Source of the DNA: Planctomycetota bacterium
GTDB taxonomy: Bacteria; Planctomycetota; Planctomycetia; Pirellulales; Pirellulaceae
Reading direction: 5' to 3'
Length of the DNA: 6,216 nucleotides
NCBI GenBank assembly: GCA_026692885.1
Contig: JAPLNJ010000522.1
Coordinates: 1-6,216, forward strand
Both the position numbers and the translations under genes were made by a program. The notes under the pieces were generated by a model. It did no database searches and was not told where the DNA came from. It saw nothing but the letters and a program-made list of their open reading frames with translations. Below, one piece after another: positions 1-6,172 of this stretch (its first letter is position 1; each line of letters opens with the position of its first letter).

Positions 1-911
1 TCGCCTTCAGCCCCGATGGACGACAACTGGCCAGCGGCTCGGACGACAACTCCGTCCGCCTCTGGGACGTCGCCTCCGCCAAGAAACTCCGCGACTGCAA
101 CGGACACCAGGGCTATGTCGGGAGCGTCGCCTTCAGCCCCGATGGACGACAACTGGCCAGCGGCTCGTCCGACAACTCCGTCCGCCTCTGGGACGTCGCC
201 TCCGCCAAGGAACTCTGCGTCTGCACCGGACACACGAACTGTGTCTGGAGCGTTGCGTTCAGCCCCGATGGACGACAACTGGCCAGCGGCTCGTCCGACA
301 AATCCGTCCGCCTCTGGGACGTCGCCTCCGCCAAGGAACTCCGCGTCTGCAACGGACACCAGGGCTCTGTCAGGAGCGTCGCCTTCAGCCCCGATGGACG
401 ACAACTGGCCAGCGGCTCGGACGACAACTCCGTCCGCCTCTGGGACGTCGCCTCCGCCAAGAAACTCCGCGTCTGCAACGGACACCAGGGCTATGTCGGG
501 AGCGTCGCCTTCAGCCCCGATGGACGACAACTGGCCAGTGGCTCGGACGACAACTCCGTCCGCCTCTTGGACGTCGCCTCCGCCAAGGAACTCCGCGTCT
601 GCAACGGACACCAGGGATCTGTCAGGAGCGTCGCCTTCAGCCCCGATGGACGACAACTGGCCAGCGGCTCGTCTGACAACACGATCCGGATTTGGTCCGT
701 CGCCACGGGCGAGTGCCTGGCGACGCTGCTGCCCTTGCCTGATGGCGGCTGGGCGGTGGTCTTGCCCGACGGCCGCTACAAGCTCGCCGGCAACTCCGCC
801 GGCCGCTTCTGGTGGACCATCGGCCTGTGCCGTTTCGAACCCGGCGAACTCGACCCCTACGTGCCCAGCATCCGCCAGTTGCCCCCCGACGCTCAGCTCT
901 TCTCGCCGTAG
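1..911 (+). CDS. WD40-repeat protein, C-terminal part (5' end outside window)
   Basis: The reading frame is open from base 3 to the TAG at 909-911; the start lies left of the window. It encodes five 42-residue WD40 blades plus a terminal blade. The blades start at 3, 129, 255, 381, 507 and 633, and each carries AFSPDGRQLASGS, then (S/D)D(N/K), then SVRLWDVASAK and a GH pair. The last blade diverges (IRIWSVATGECLATLL) and leads into a tail of about 60 residues with GGWAVVLPDGRYKLAG, GRFWWTIGLCRFEPGELDPY and a final PPDAQLFSP. I associate this tail with multidomain WD40 proteins of planctomycetes and cyanobacteria, where an N-terminal TIR, NACHT, kinase or protease domain is often present; that part is not visible here. 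Blade 5 has Leu in place of the WD tryptophan (codon 567-569). WD40 propellers bind proteins or ligands, but the specific function is unknown. The family call is secure. Confidence 0.93.
   Translation, partial: AFSPDGRQLASGSDDNSVRLWDVASAKKLRDCNGHQGYVGSVAFSPDGRQLASGSSDNSVRLWDVASAKELCVCTGHTNCVWSVAFSPDGRQLASGSSDKSVRLWDVASAKELRVCNGHQGSVRSVAFSPDGRQLASGSDDNSVRLWDVASAKKLRVCNGHQGYVGSVAFSPDGRQLASGSDDNSVRLLDVASAKELRVCNGHQGSVRSVAFSPDGRQLASGSSDNTIRIWSVATGECLATLLPLPDGGWAVVLPDGRYKLAGNSAGRFWWTIGLCRFEPGELDPYVPSIRQLPPDAQLFSP
3..690 (+). repeat. 126-bp in-frame tandem repeats encoding WD40 blades
   Basis: Five full 126-bp units start at 3, 129, 255, 381 and 507. A sixth unit from 633 keeps the same sequence for about 50-60 bp before diverging. 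Units 1 and 4 differ by a single base in 126 (A at 94, T at 472; Asp versus Val). Units 3 and 5 differ at seven positions. Few differences are synonymous (for example AGC/AGT, GGC/GGA, GTC GCC/GTT GCG). Such close nucleotide identity points to recent duplication or gene conversion rather than ancient blades held by selection. The period is a multiple of three, so unit gain or loss would keep the frame. Confidence 0.95.
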
Positions 912-1009
912 CAACGCGGGCCAGGGGCGTGCATGACAGCACGGGACAACGCCCTGATCGTGATCCCAGGTTTTCGCCCCGAGTTGGGGGCGCGATGCGT
1001 GAGCGGCAA

Positions 1010-1051
1010 GGCGCTAGCCGCCGGTTCCGAACGCCACCGGCGGCTAGCGCC
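1010..1051. repeat. 16-bp perfect stem-loop around GCTAGC
   Basis: The arm GGCGCTAGCCGCCGGT (1010-1025) is the exact reverse complement of ACCGGCGGCTAGCGCC (1036-1051), with a 10-base loop between them. Each arm contains the self-complementary core GCTAGC. The left arm is part of a 27-bp sequence (999-1025) that recurs as its exact reverse complement at 1206-1232 and 1243-1269, so this hairpin is one pairing within a larger family. There is no T-run on either side, so it is not a classic intrinsic terminator, although it lies 99 bases after the WD40 stop and could impede transcription. Confidence 0.85.
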
Positions 1052-1177
1052 CAATGCCACTTACTTTGTAGCGGCACGGCGCGAGCCGTCCGGTATTACC
1101 GTCGGAAAACCGGGCGGCTTGCGCCACTCCGCTAACAGAAAACGCCCCCAATGGTCCCAAAGTAAGTGGCATTGGGC
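1049..1177. repeat. Nested inverted repeat, 20-bp perfect outer arms and an imperfect inner hairpin
   Basis: The outer arms at 1049-1068 and 1158-1177 are perfect 20-bp reverse complements (core AATGCCACTTACTTTG and its complement). Inside them, 1071-1094 and 1109-1132 form a second imperfect inverted repeat with 19 of 24 positions matching (GGCGCGAGCCGTCCGG against CCGGGCGGCTTGCGCC) and a 14-base loop. The whole is a roughly 130-bp palindromic structure without an open reading frame of its own. It could be a non-autonomous mobile repeat or a structured spacer. I recognise the style from planctomycete intergenic DNA but cannot name the family. Confidence 0.8.
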
Positions 1178-1269
1178 TCGCGCCTTGCCGCTCACAACCC
1201 ATGCCACCGGCGGCTAGCGCCTTGCCGCTCACGACCCATGCCACCGGCGGCTAGCGCCTTGCCGCTCAC
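1159..1269 (+). repeat. Three 37-bp direct repeat units ending GCGCCTTGCCGCTCAC
   Basis: Units lie at 1159-1195, 1196-1232 and 1233-1269, each ending in GCGCCTTGCCGCTCAC exactly 37 bp apart. Units two and three differ only at the first base. Unit one shares the 3' half, but its 5' half belongs to the AAGTAAGTGGCATT inverted repeat, so it looks like a hybrid. There are no unique spacers between units, which excludes a CRISPR array. The reverse complement of the 27-bp core lies at 999-1025. Confidence 0.85.
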
Positions 1270-1430
1270 AATCCACGATCTTAGGCTTGACAGAGCACTA
1301 GCCAACTGGGCTGATTTGTTTGGCCTCCTCGGGGCGAGAACACCAGGAACATCCACCGTCTTTACCGCCTAACTTCCGTAAGAAATACCTGCCCGATGGC
1401 TTTCATGCGCTAACCCCAACTTTGCATCAC

Positions 1431-1590
1431 CCCAGGCGGAGCCTGGGAACGAGGGGAAAGGAGAGTAACAGGCGGAGCCTCGGGGGCAGTGCGTTCCCAG
1501 GCGGAGCCTGGGAACGAGGGGAAAGAAGAGTAGGAGGCGGAGCCTCGGGGGCGGTGCGTTCCCAGGCGGCGCCTGGGAACGAGGAGAGTA
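1431..1590. repeat. 65-bp tandem array of GGCGGAGCC hairpins
   Basis: Unit 1 is 1431-1495, unit 2 is 1496-1560, and a shortened unit 3 runs from 1561 to about 1590. Each full unit holds two small hairpins: GTTCCCAGGC-GGA-GCCTGGGAAC (10-bp stem in units 2 and 3; 7-bp CCCAGGC/GCCTGGG in unit 1) and a shorter AGGC-GGA-GCCT. The nonamer GGCGGAGCC occurs at 1435, 1471, 1500 and 1536, and as GGCGGCGCC at 1565, giving alternating steps of 36 and 29 bp. Unit 3 has loop GGC in place of GGA and stops shortly after the first hairpin. Extragenic palindromes of this CCCAGGCGGAGCCTGGG type are, to my knowledge, common in planctomycetes. The array ends 20 bases before the GH95 stop. Confidence 0.9.
1558..1580 (-). 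terminator. Candidate hairpin downstream of the GH95 gene
   Basis: The hairpin GTTCCCAGGC-GGC-GCCTGGGAAC has a 10-bp perfect stem and begins about 30 bases past the GH95 stop on the minus strand. There is no T-run after it, so intrinsic termination is doubtful. It belongs to the 65-bp array and may act only incidentally, or in both directions, between the convergent genes. Confidence 0.3.
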
Positions 1591-1609
1591 ATCCACACGG
1601 TTCACGCAG

Positions 1610-4300
1610 CTAACGCTCAGGAGAGATCTCGCGGACTTCGCCGTTGACCCGCACCTTGACCTTCGCATCCTTGTTTCGGGCCTTGTCGGCCACGATGCGG
1701 AAGGTGCTCACCTGGCCGTCCTTCCAGACGCAATCCACGCGGTAGCCGCCGCGGGCGCGCAGGCCGACGAACGCGCCTGCCTGGCCCCAGTCCTTGGGCA
1801 GCGCGGGCAACAAGGCGATTTCTCCGGCGTGGCTTTGCAGCAGCATTTCGGCCACCGCCCCGGTGATGCCGAAGTTGCCGTCCATCTGGAACGGTGGGTG
1901 GTTGCAGAACAAGTTTGGCAGGGTGTTGTAGGTCAGCAGACCGCGCACCATGATGCCGGCCCGCTCGGCTTCGCCTAGCCGGGCCCAGACGCCGCACCGC
2001 CAGGGCCAGGTCCACGAGCGGCGGCTGTCGCCGATGGTCGTCTCCACGGTGAACGGCTGGCCCGTCGTCTCCTGGTGGTCGTTGCTGCGTACCTTGAGAC
2101 TCTTGATGGCCGCTCGGGCCAGATCCGGCGTTTGGCCCAGGCTGATCTGCTGGCCGGGGTAGACGGCAAACAGGTGCGAAATGTGGCGGTGCGTGTCGTT
2201 CGGTTCGTCGCGGTCCGCCTGCCATTCCTGGAGTTGGCCCCAGCGGCCGATTTTATTCGGCGCCAGATGGGCTTGCAGGTCGGCTACCTTCTTCTGGTAA
2301 TCGGCGTCCACGCCGAGTGCCTGCGCCATCTCCAGGTAGTTCTGGAACAGGTCCCAAATCATCTGCTGGTCGTGCATGACGCCGTCCTCGCGCGGGCCGT
2401 GCTCAGGCGACCAACCATGCGGGGCGACGAGCGTGCCGTCGGGCAGCTGCTTCAGGTGGTCCTCCCAGAACTGGCAGATCTCCTTGACCAGCGGGTAGCC
2501 TTGCTGACGCAGGAATTCCTGGTCCTGCGTGAAGGCGTAATGCCAGGCCATGTGCTGGGCGTACCAGGCGCTGGCCGGGATATTCCATTGCCAGCCGTTG
2601 CCGCCGAAGATGCTCTGGCTGGTGCGCGCGGTCCAGCCGCGAATGTTCTCGCCAAAGGCTTTGCGCGTGGCGATGCGGCAGGGTTCGGCGCAGGCGGTGA
2701 CGAAATCCAGCAGTGGTTGATGGCACTCACCTAGCGCGGTCGGCTCGGCGCCCCAGTAGTTCATCTGGAGATTGATATTGCTGTGGTAATCGCTGGCCCA
2801 GGCCGGCGTGTTGCTGTCGTTCCACAAGCCCTGCAAGTTCGCGGGCAAACCTCCGGAGCGCGAGCAACTGGCCAGCAGATACCGCCCGTATTGAAACATC
2901 GTCTGCTCCAGATCGGGATCGCTGGCTCCCTTGGCATAGGCGGCCAGCCGCTCGTCGGTCGGCAGCGCTTGCGTGGCCGCGTCCGAGCGGCCCCACACGA
3001 CGCGTACACGGCCGAGCAGCAACGCGAGATCGCCCAGGTGTGCCTTTCGCAGCGCGTCGAACGATTTGGTTTCCGCGGCGGCGATTTCCTTGGCAATCGC
3101 GGGAGCAGGCGGTTCGCCACGCCAGTTCGTCTGGAAATTGGGGGCATAATCGGTGCGGGCGGCAAGCAGCAGCGTCAGGCTGTCGCAACCGGCAAAGACC
3201 AGGACATCCCCGTCGGCCGTCAGACTGCCACCGGCGTGCAGCACTCGGACACGGCAGGCGTGTTTGAGCTCGTTCGGCATGACGGCATCCCACGACAGCC
3301 CGTTGCCGTCGGCGAGGACTTGGACGTCGGGCTGGCCGGGTTTGAGACGCAATCTGCCGGTTAGCGACTTGGCTGGCTTGCCGTCTTTTTCCGCCGTGTA
3401 GTGGAAGACCAGGACTTGGTCCGGTCGGCTGGCAAAGGCCCCGCGGGTGAACGTGACGCCGTCCTGCGAGAACGTCGTGCGATGCACGCCTGTGGAAATG
3501 TCAAGTTCGCGGCGGTAATCGACGGCCGTGCCCACCGAGTTCTCCGTGGCGAATGCGACACCCGCCAATGCGATCTCGGCCACTTGAAAATGGGCGGCGA
3601 TCTTCGGGACGAACGAGCAGCGATAGAACCGGAAGGGCGCCGGCTTCTCGACGGTGAACTGCTTTGTCTGATGCCGTGACTCGAACGGTTGGTCGAGGAC
3701 GCGGCGGTCGAGTTCGGTCCACGTCTTCCCGTCGTTGGACCCGGCCAGCACCCATTCCTGCGGGTCGCGGGCGGGCATATCGTTGGCGCTGGTGAATGCG
3801 TACAACGCCACCGCCTTGGCTGTCGGTAACTCGGCCTGCCAGACGACCAACTCGCCCGGTTTGGCGATGCACCACTTGGTGTCCTCGCGCCCGTCCACGG
3901 CATTCCCGACGCCGTTGCCGTCGCCCCGTTCATGGCCGCTGGGCGAAGTCACTTGCACTTCGTTCGCTGTTCCGAATTCCACGGACAAGTCGCCGAAGTT
4001 ACGATAGCTACCGAAGCCGTGGTCGCCCGTTTCGTACTCGCCGTCCCAGTTGTTGTCGCCGGACCAGAGGGAGTTCTCGTTGAACTGGAACCGCTCGACC
4101 GTCACGCCGCCGAACAGCATCGCGCCCAGGCGACCGTTGCCGATGGGCAGGGCTTCGTTCGACCAGACGCTCGCGGGTTTGGCGTACCACAGCACACGGT
4201 GCTCCGGTTGCGACGTGGTCGTGTCCGCCGGCTCATTCCCTGCGCTGCCTTGGGAAAACAACACAGCCAGCATGACGGTGAGAATGGGAGGGTGTTTCAT
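1610..4300 (-). CDS. Secreted GH95 glycoside hydrolase, alpha-L-fucosidase type, with inserted F5/8 type C domain
   Basis: The product is 896 residues. The chosen ATG (4298-4300) is followed by a signal peptide ([20 protein letters not shown], likely cut before GNE) and preceded by AAGGA eight bases upstream; an ATG at 4459 would bury the signal 53 residues in. The GH95 N-terminal beta domain starts near residue 36 ([33 protein letters not shown]). It is interrupted at about 115-247 by a discoidin/F5/8 type C-like domain ([35 protein letters not shown]) and resumes at YRRELDIST (263). The catalytic (alpha/alpha) barrel shows [11 protein letters not shown] with Asn508 and Asn510, GWSPEHG with Glu633, [13 protein letters not shown], and FQMDGNFG with Asp807. 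These match the Asn pair, general-acid Glu and Asp of characterised GH95 alpha-L-fucosidases. The family acts by inversion on terminal alpha-1,2-fucose, with alpha-L-galactosidase also known in it. No key residue is missing. The exact substrate is inferred only. Confidence 0.93.
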   Translation of the reverse strand: MKHPPILTVMLAVLFSQGSAGNEPADTTTSQPEHRVLWYAKPASVWSNEALPIGNGRLGAMLFGGVTVERFQFNENSLWSGDNNWDGEYETGDHGFGSYRNFGDLSVEFGTANEVQVTSPSGHERGDGNGVGNAVDGREDTKWCIAKPGELVVWQAELPTAKAVALYAFTSANDMPARDPQEWVLAGSNDGKTWTELDRRVLDQPFESRHQTKQFTVEKPAPFRFYRCSFVPKIAAHFQVAEIALAGVAFATENSVGTAVDYRRELDISTGVHRTTFSQDGVTFTRGAFASRPDQVLVFHYTAEKDGKPAKSLTGRLRLKPGQPDVQVLADGNGLSWDAVMPNELKHACRVRVLHAGGSLTADGDVLVFAGCDSLTLLLAARTDYAPNFQTNWRGEPPAPAIAKEIAAAETKSFDALRKAHLGDLALLLGRVRVVWGRSDAATQALPTDERLAAYAKGASDPDLEQTMFQYGRYLLASCSRSGGLPANLQGLWNDSNTPAWASDYHSNINLQMNYWGAEPTALGECHQPLLDFVTACAEPCRIATRKAFGENIRGWTARTSQSIFGGNGWQWNIPASAWYAQHMAWHYAFTQDQEFLRQQGYPLVKEICQFWEDHLKQLPDGTLVAPHGWSPEHGPREDGVMHDQQMIWDLFQNYLEMAQALGVDADYQKKVADLQAHLAPNKIGRWGQLQEWQADRDEPNDTHRHISHLFAVYPGQQISLGQTPDLARAAIKSLKVRSNDHQETTGQPFTVETTIGDSRRSWTWPWRCGVWARLGEAERAGIMVRGLLTYNTLPNLFCNHPPFQMDGNFGITGAVAEMLLQSHAGEIALLPALPKDWGQAGAFVGLRARGGYRVDCVWKDGQVSTFRIVADKARNKDAKVKVRVNGEVREISPER
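3560..3958 (-). other. F5/8 type C (discoidin-like) domain coding segment inside the GH95 gene
   Basis: This codes for roughly residues 115-247, between the GH95 motifs GDLSVEF and YRRELD, which are close together in typical family members as I know them. The insert has discoidin-fold features: [11 protein letters not shown] near the start, [28 protein letters not shown], and [10 protein letters not shown] followed by VAEIALAG at the end. Such domains usually bind carbohydrate (CBM32-like). Boundaries are approximate. Confidence 0.7.
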
Positions 4301-4308
4301 CAGCGTGA

Positions 4309-4313
4309 TCCTT
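4309..4313 (-). promoter_or_regulatory. Ribosome binding site supporting the GH95 start
   Basis: On the minus strand AAGGA lies eight bases before the ATG at 4300, a good Shine-Dalgarno spacing. Together with the signal peptide that follows, it favours this start over the in-frame ATG 159 bases upstream. Confidence 0.6.
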
Positions 4314-4478
4314 GATTGTAAGTTGAAAGTCGTCTTCAGCAAAAAGCTGACCAATGATCGGCCGCGACGCGGTATTGTAGTGGTTGGATCGTTCTGGTTA
4401 CTAGCACCAAACGGTTTTCGGGTGGGTGTCGTCAAGAATGAGATTTGGTGGTTCGGCATGGGTCGCGTCGCAAGACGA

Positions 4479-4574
4479 GGGTCTGTCCTTCAAATTTCAT
4501 TCTTCGCGGCGGAGACGTCTCGTCAGTACGGGGAGCATCGTCGCCGCGAAAAATGAAATTTGAACGACAGACCC
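4479..4574. repeat. MITE-like 96-bp inverted-repeat element
   Basis: Two 33-bp arms (4479-4511 and 4542-4574) are reverse complements at 31 of 33 positions. Each arm has an A+T-rich core (TTCAAATTTCATT) flanked by GGGTCTGTC and TTCGCGGCG. The 30-base centre carries the perfect palindrome GAGACGTCTC (4512-4521). There is no coding capacity. The element ends ten bases before the stop codon of the FAD oxidoreductase gene and about 180 bases upstream of the GH95 start. I could not find a target-site duplication. The structure fits a non-autonomous mobile repeat, and it could also act as a transcript-end hairpin for the oxidoreductase gene. Confidence 0.8.
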
Positions 4575-4583
4575 CAGCCAGGG

Positions 4584-6137
4584 TCATTCTTCTTGCTCCA
4601 GATAGGCCCGCAGGGTGTCCGGCAAGGGATGTTCGAGTTGGACGTGCTGTTCGCGCAGCGCGGCACGTAGACGGTCGGTGGGTACAGCGGGCAATTCCAC
4701 TTGCAGCTCGTGAGCGAGCGCGACGGCGGTACCGGCGGCTTGGCCGAGTTGCAGCATCGTGCGCGACAGCCGACAACTCGACGCCGCCAACGAACTGAAG
4801 CTTGCGGCGCGGCAGGCGATCAGCAAATTGCGATGGCTTTTGGGAATCAGGCAGCGGTAGGGCACGCCGTACGGTTCACGCAACTCGCCGATGCCCCGGG
4901 CGTGGCTGCCGTGCGTGTCCATCGGGTGATCGACCAGAGCGATGATATCGGGATGCTTCTGCCCGCTCACCCCGGCCAACAGATCATGCTCGGTCAGCAC
5001 GTATTCACCCACGATGCGTTGGGATTCACGGATGCCCAAGGCGGGCGCGATCCAACTCAGGCGGAACTTCTGGAACTCCGCGTAGTTCGTCTGCAAATAA
5101 TGCCAGTGTGCCCGCACGCGCCGACCACTTTCATCCAGCGCGTCACGGTAGCCGCGGCGCAGGAACTCCGCCCCGTCCATCGTCGGCAGCATGTTCACGT
5201 TCAGGTCGCCGTTGGGGTAGTGATTGATCTGCGCCACGGGGAAACTGCCGGCCCACCAGCAGCGGTCCGCGATCCCGTCGGGCAGCGGTTCGATGCCCGG
5301 CACCTCGACCGGTGTGGCGCGATACAGCAGGCTGACGCCGTTCACGCGCTGGGTGGCTTTGGGCGGCGCGTCTGGCTCGCCAAACGCTTCGCGCGAGTCC
5401 TGGCCGGTCAGGACCTGACAACCCACCGCGCGGCAGACGACGCCATCCCCTGTGGCATCCACGAAATAGTCCGCCCGCAGTGTCCTGCCGTCCGACAGAT
5501 GCACGCGCCGGACGCGGCCCGATTCGGCCTTGGCGCTGACGAAGCTGGTGTTCAGCAACACGCGGCAGTGGCCGGTTTCCTGCAGCATCGTCAACATCGT
5601 CTGGGCCATCGCCTGGGGCTCGAACGGCAGGCCGTGCCAGCGTTCCCGACAGAGAGTCTGATCGGCACCCAGGCCGCGCGAACCATGCCGTTGCAGCGTG
5701 TCGAGGTAACGCCGCGCCGGGTCGATCACCGTCTCGCCGCCCGGATAGCGATAGGGTTCGCGTTTCGGATCGAACCAGGCCAAGTGCCGTCCGTACGAGT
5801 AAATGCCGATGGCCTCGGGCTGTCGCTTCAGCCGCTGGTAGAGGTCGAACGGGATTCCGGTACCGCCGGCCCCTGGCTCCCAGCAGTTGACTCCGCTCCG
5901 TACCGAATTGCCGCCCAGACAATCTGCCTGCTCCACCAGGATCACAGCGACACCCTTGCGCGCCGCCGCCAGCGCCGCGCCGAAGCCCGCACTGCCGCCG
6001 CCGATGACGGCCAGTTCGCAGTTCAGGGTGTTGGGCTCGGTTCCTGCCACCGGTGGAGCGGTTTCCGCAGCCCAGACGCTGGTGGCCAGCACGAGAATCA
6101 AGACGCAGGACGCGAGTGTTTGCAGGCGGCAGAACAT
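4584..6137 (-). CDS. Exported FAD-dependent oxidoreductase (FAD_oxidored-type)
   Basis: The product is 517 residues. The chosen ATG (6135-6137) opens a signal peptide (MFCRLQTLASCVLILVLATS, then VWA before AETAP). The ATG at 6206 would place 23 residues ahead of it and run through an intergenic hairpin. A Rossmann dinucleotide fold follows: AVIGGGSAGFGAALAA with Gly46, Gly48 and Gly51, then the acidic residue Glu69 at the end of beta-2 (VILVEQ), CLGGNSVRSG, and the second FAD motif FVDATGDG (225-232). The C-terminal part has RESQRIVGEYVLTEHD (370-385), NLLIACRAASFSSLAASS and LGQAAGTAVALA (464-475), the usual closing FAD-contact segment. This matches the FAD_oxidored (PF12831-like) family, frequent in planctomycetes near carbohydrate-degradation genes. 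The substrate is unknown; oxidation of a sugar or related compound is inference. It is co-oriented with the GH95 gene. The ribosome site is weak (GGAAA only four bases before ATG), and no twin-arginine motif is present. Confidence 0.88.
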   Translation of the reverse strand: MFCRLQTLASCVLILVLATSVWAAETAPPVAGTEPNTLNCELAVIGGGSAGFGAALAAARKGVAVILVEQADCLGGNSVRSGVNCWEPGAGGTGIPFDLYQRLKRQPEAIGIYSYGRHLAWFDPKREPYRYPGGETVIDPARRYLDTLQRHGSRGLGADQTLCRERWHGLPFEPQAMAQTMLTMLQETGHCRVLLNTSFVSAKAESGRVRRVHLSDGRTLRADYFVDATGDGVVCRAVGCQVLTGQDSREAFGEPDAPPKATQRVNGVSLLYRATPVEVPGIEPLPDGIADRCWWAGSFPVAQINHYPNGDLNVNMLPTMDGAEFLRRGYRDALDESGRRVRAHWHYLQTNYAEFQKFRLSWIAPALGIRESQRIVGEYVLTEHDLLAGVSGQKHPDIIALVDHPMDTHGSHARGIGELREPYGVPYRCLIPKSHRNLLIACRAASFSSLAASSCRLSRTMLQLGQAAGTAVALAHELQVELPAVPTDRLRAALREQHVQLEHPLPDTLRAYLEQEE

Positions 6138-6172
6138 GTGGTTTCCAATTGTGGGAACACGAGTCACGGTAG

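Larger units (their letters stand above)
912..1609. other. Convergent intergenic region, repeat-rich, no gene recognised
   Basis: These 698 bases separate the stop codons of the plus-strand WD40 gene and the minus-strand GH95 gene. They hold two repeat clusters (999-1269 and 1431-1590, listed separately) and a small hairpin at 975-992 (CGCCCC / GGGGCG, six-base loop) 63 bases after the WD40 stop. In 1270-1430 I see no repeat, RNA gene or convincing promoter. The open frames crossing the region simply translate the palindromic repeats (strings such as RRLAPCRS or PGSAWE) and have no domain or credible start. No canonical terminator with a T-run was found for either gene; the G+C-rich hairpins may do that job. 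Confidence 0.75.

Noticed and set aside
113..706. Minus-strand open frames opposite the WD40 repeats
   Set aside because: They are antisense reflections of the repeat and have no independent coding signal.
16..936. A 306-codon plus-strand open frame (repeated MDDNWPAAR) overlapping the WD40 gene
   Set aside because: It is a different-frame reading of the same 126-bp units. It stays open because the period is a multiple of three; it has no known domain, whereas the frame at base 3 gives textbook WD40 blades.
1287..1292. TTGACA as a -35 promoter box
   Set aside because: The hexamer 17 bases later is GCTGAT, a poor -10, and no plus-strand gene follows.
1159..1590. Possible CRISPR array in the regularly spaced repeats
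   Set aside because: Units are contiguous (37 bp and 65 bp) with no unique spacers between them, and no cas gene is present.
912..1668. Several short open frames on both strands across the repeat-rich gap
   Set aside because: They translate palindromic repeats, giving Arg/Ala/Pro-rich or PGSAWE-like strings with no domain or convincing ribosome site.
2075..2734. A 219-codon plus-strand frame and other long frames overlapping the GH95 gene
   Set aside because: They are antisense or shifted-frame shadows of a gene with complete family motifs in its own frame; such shadows are expected in G+C-rich DNA.
4315..4379. TACAAT -10-like boxes on the minus strand at 4315-4320 and 4374-4379
   Set aside because: The first would start transcription inside the ribosome site. 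The second has no acceptable -35 at 16-18 bases. Neither is strong enough to call.
4301..4459. Upstream in-frame ATG extending the GH95 protein by 53 residues
   Set aside because: It would place the signal peptide internally; the ATG at 4300 has a well-spaced AAGGA and a normal secretion signal.
4432..4798. Open frames of 114 and 117 codons on opposite strands across the 96-bp element
   Set aside because: Both read through the inverted-repeat arms (yielding MKFEGQT and MKFERQT) and into the oxidoreductase gene; no domain is seen.
6105..6116. LASC as a lipobox in the oxidoreductase signal peptide
   Set aside because: The Cys comes before the hydrophobic stretch rather than after it, so lipoprotein processing there is unlikely; VWA/AE fits signal peptidase I.
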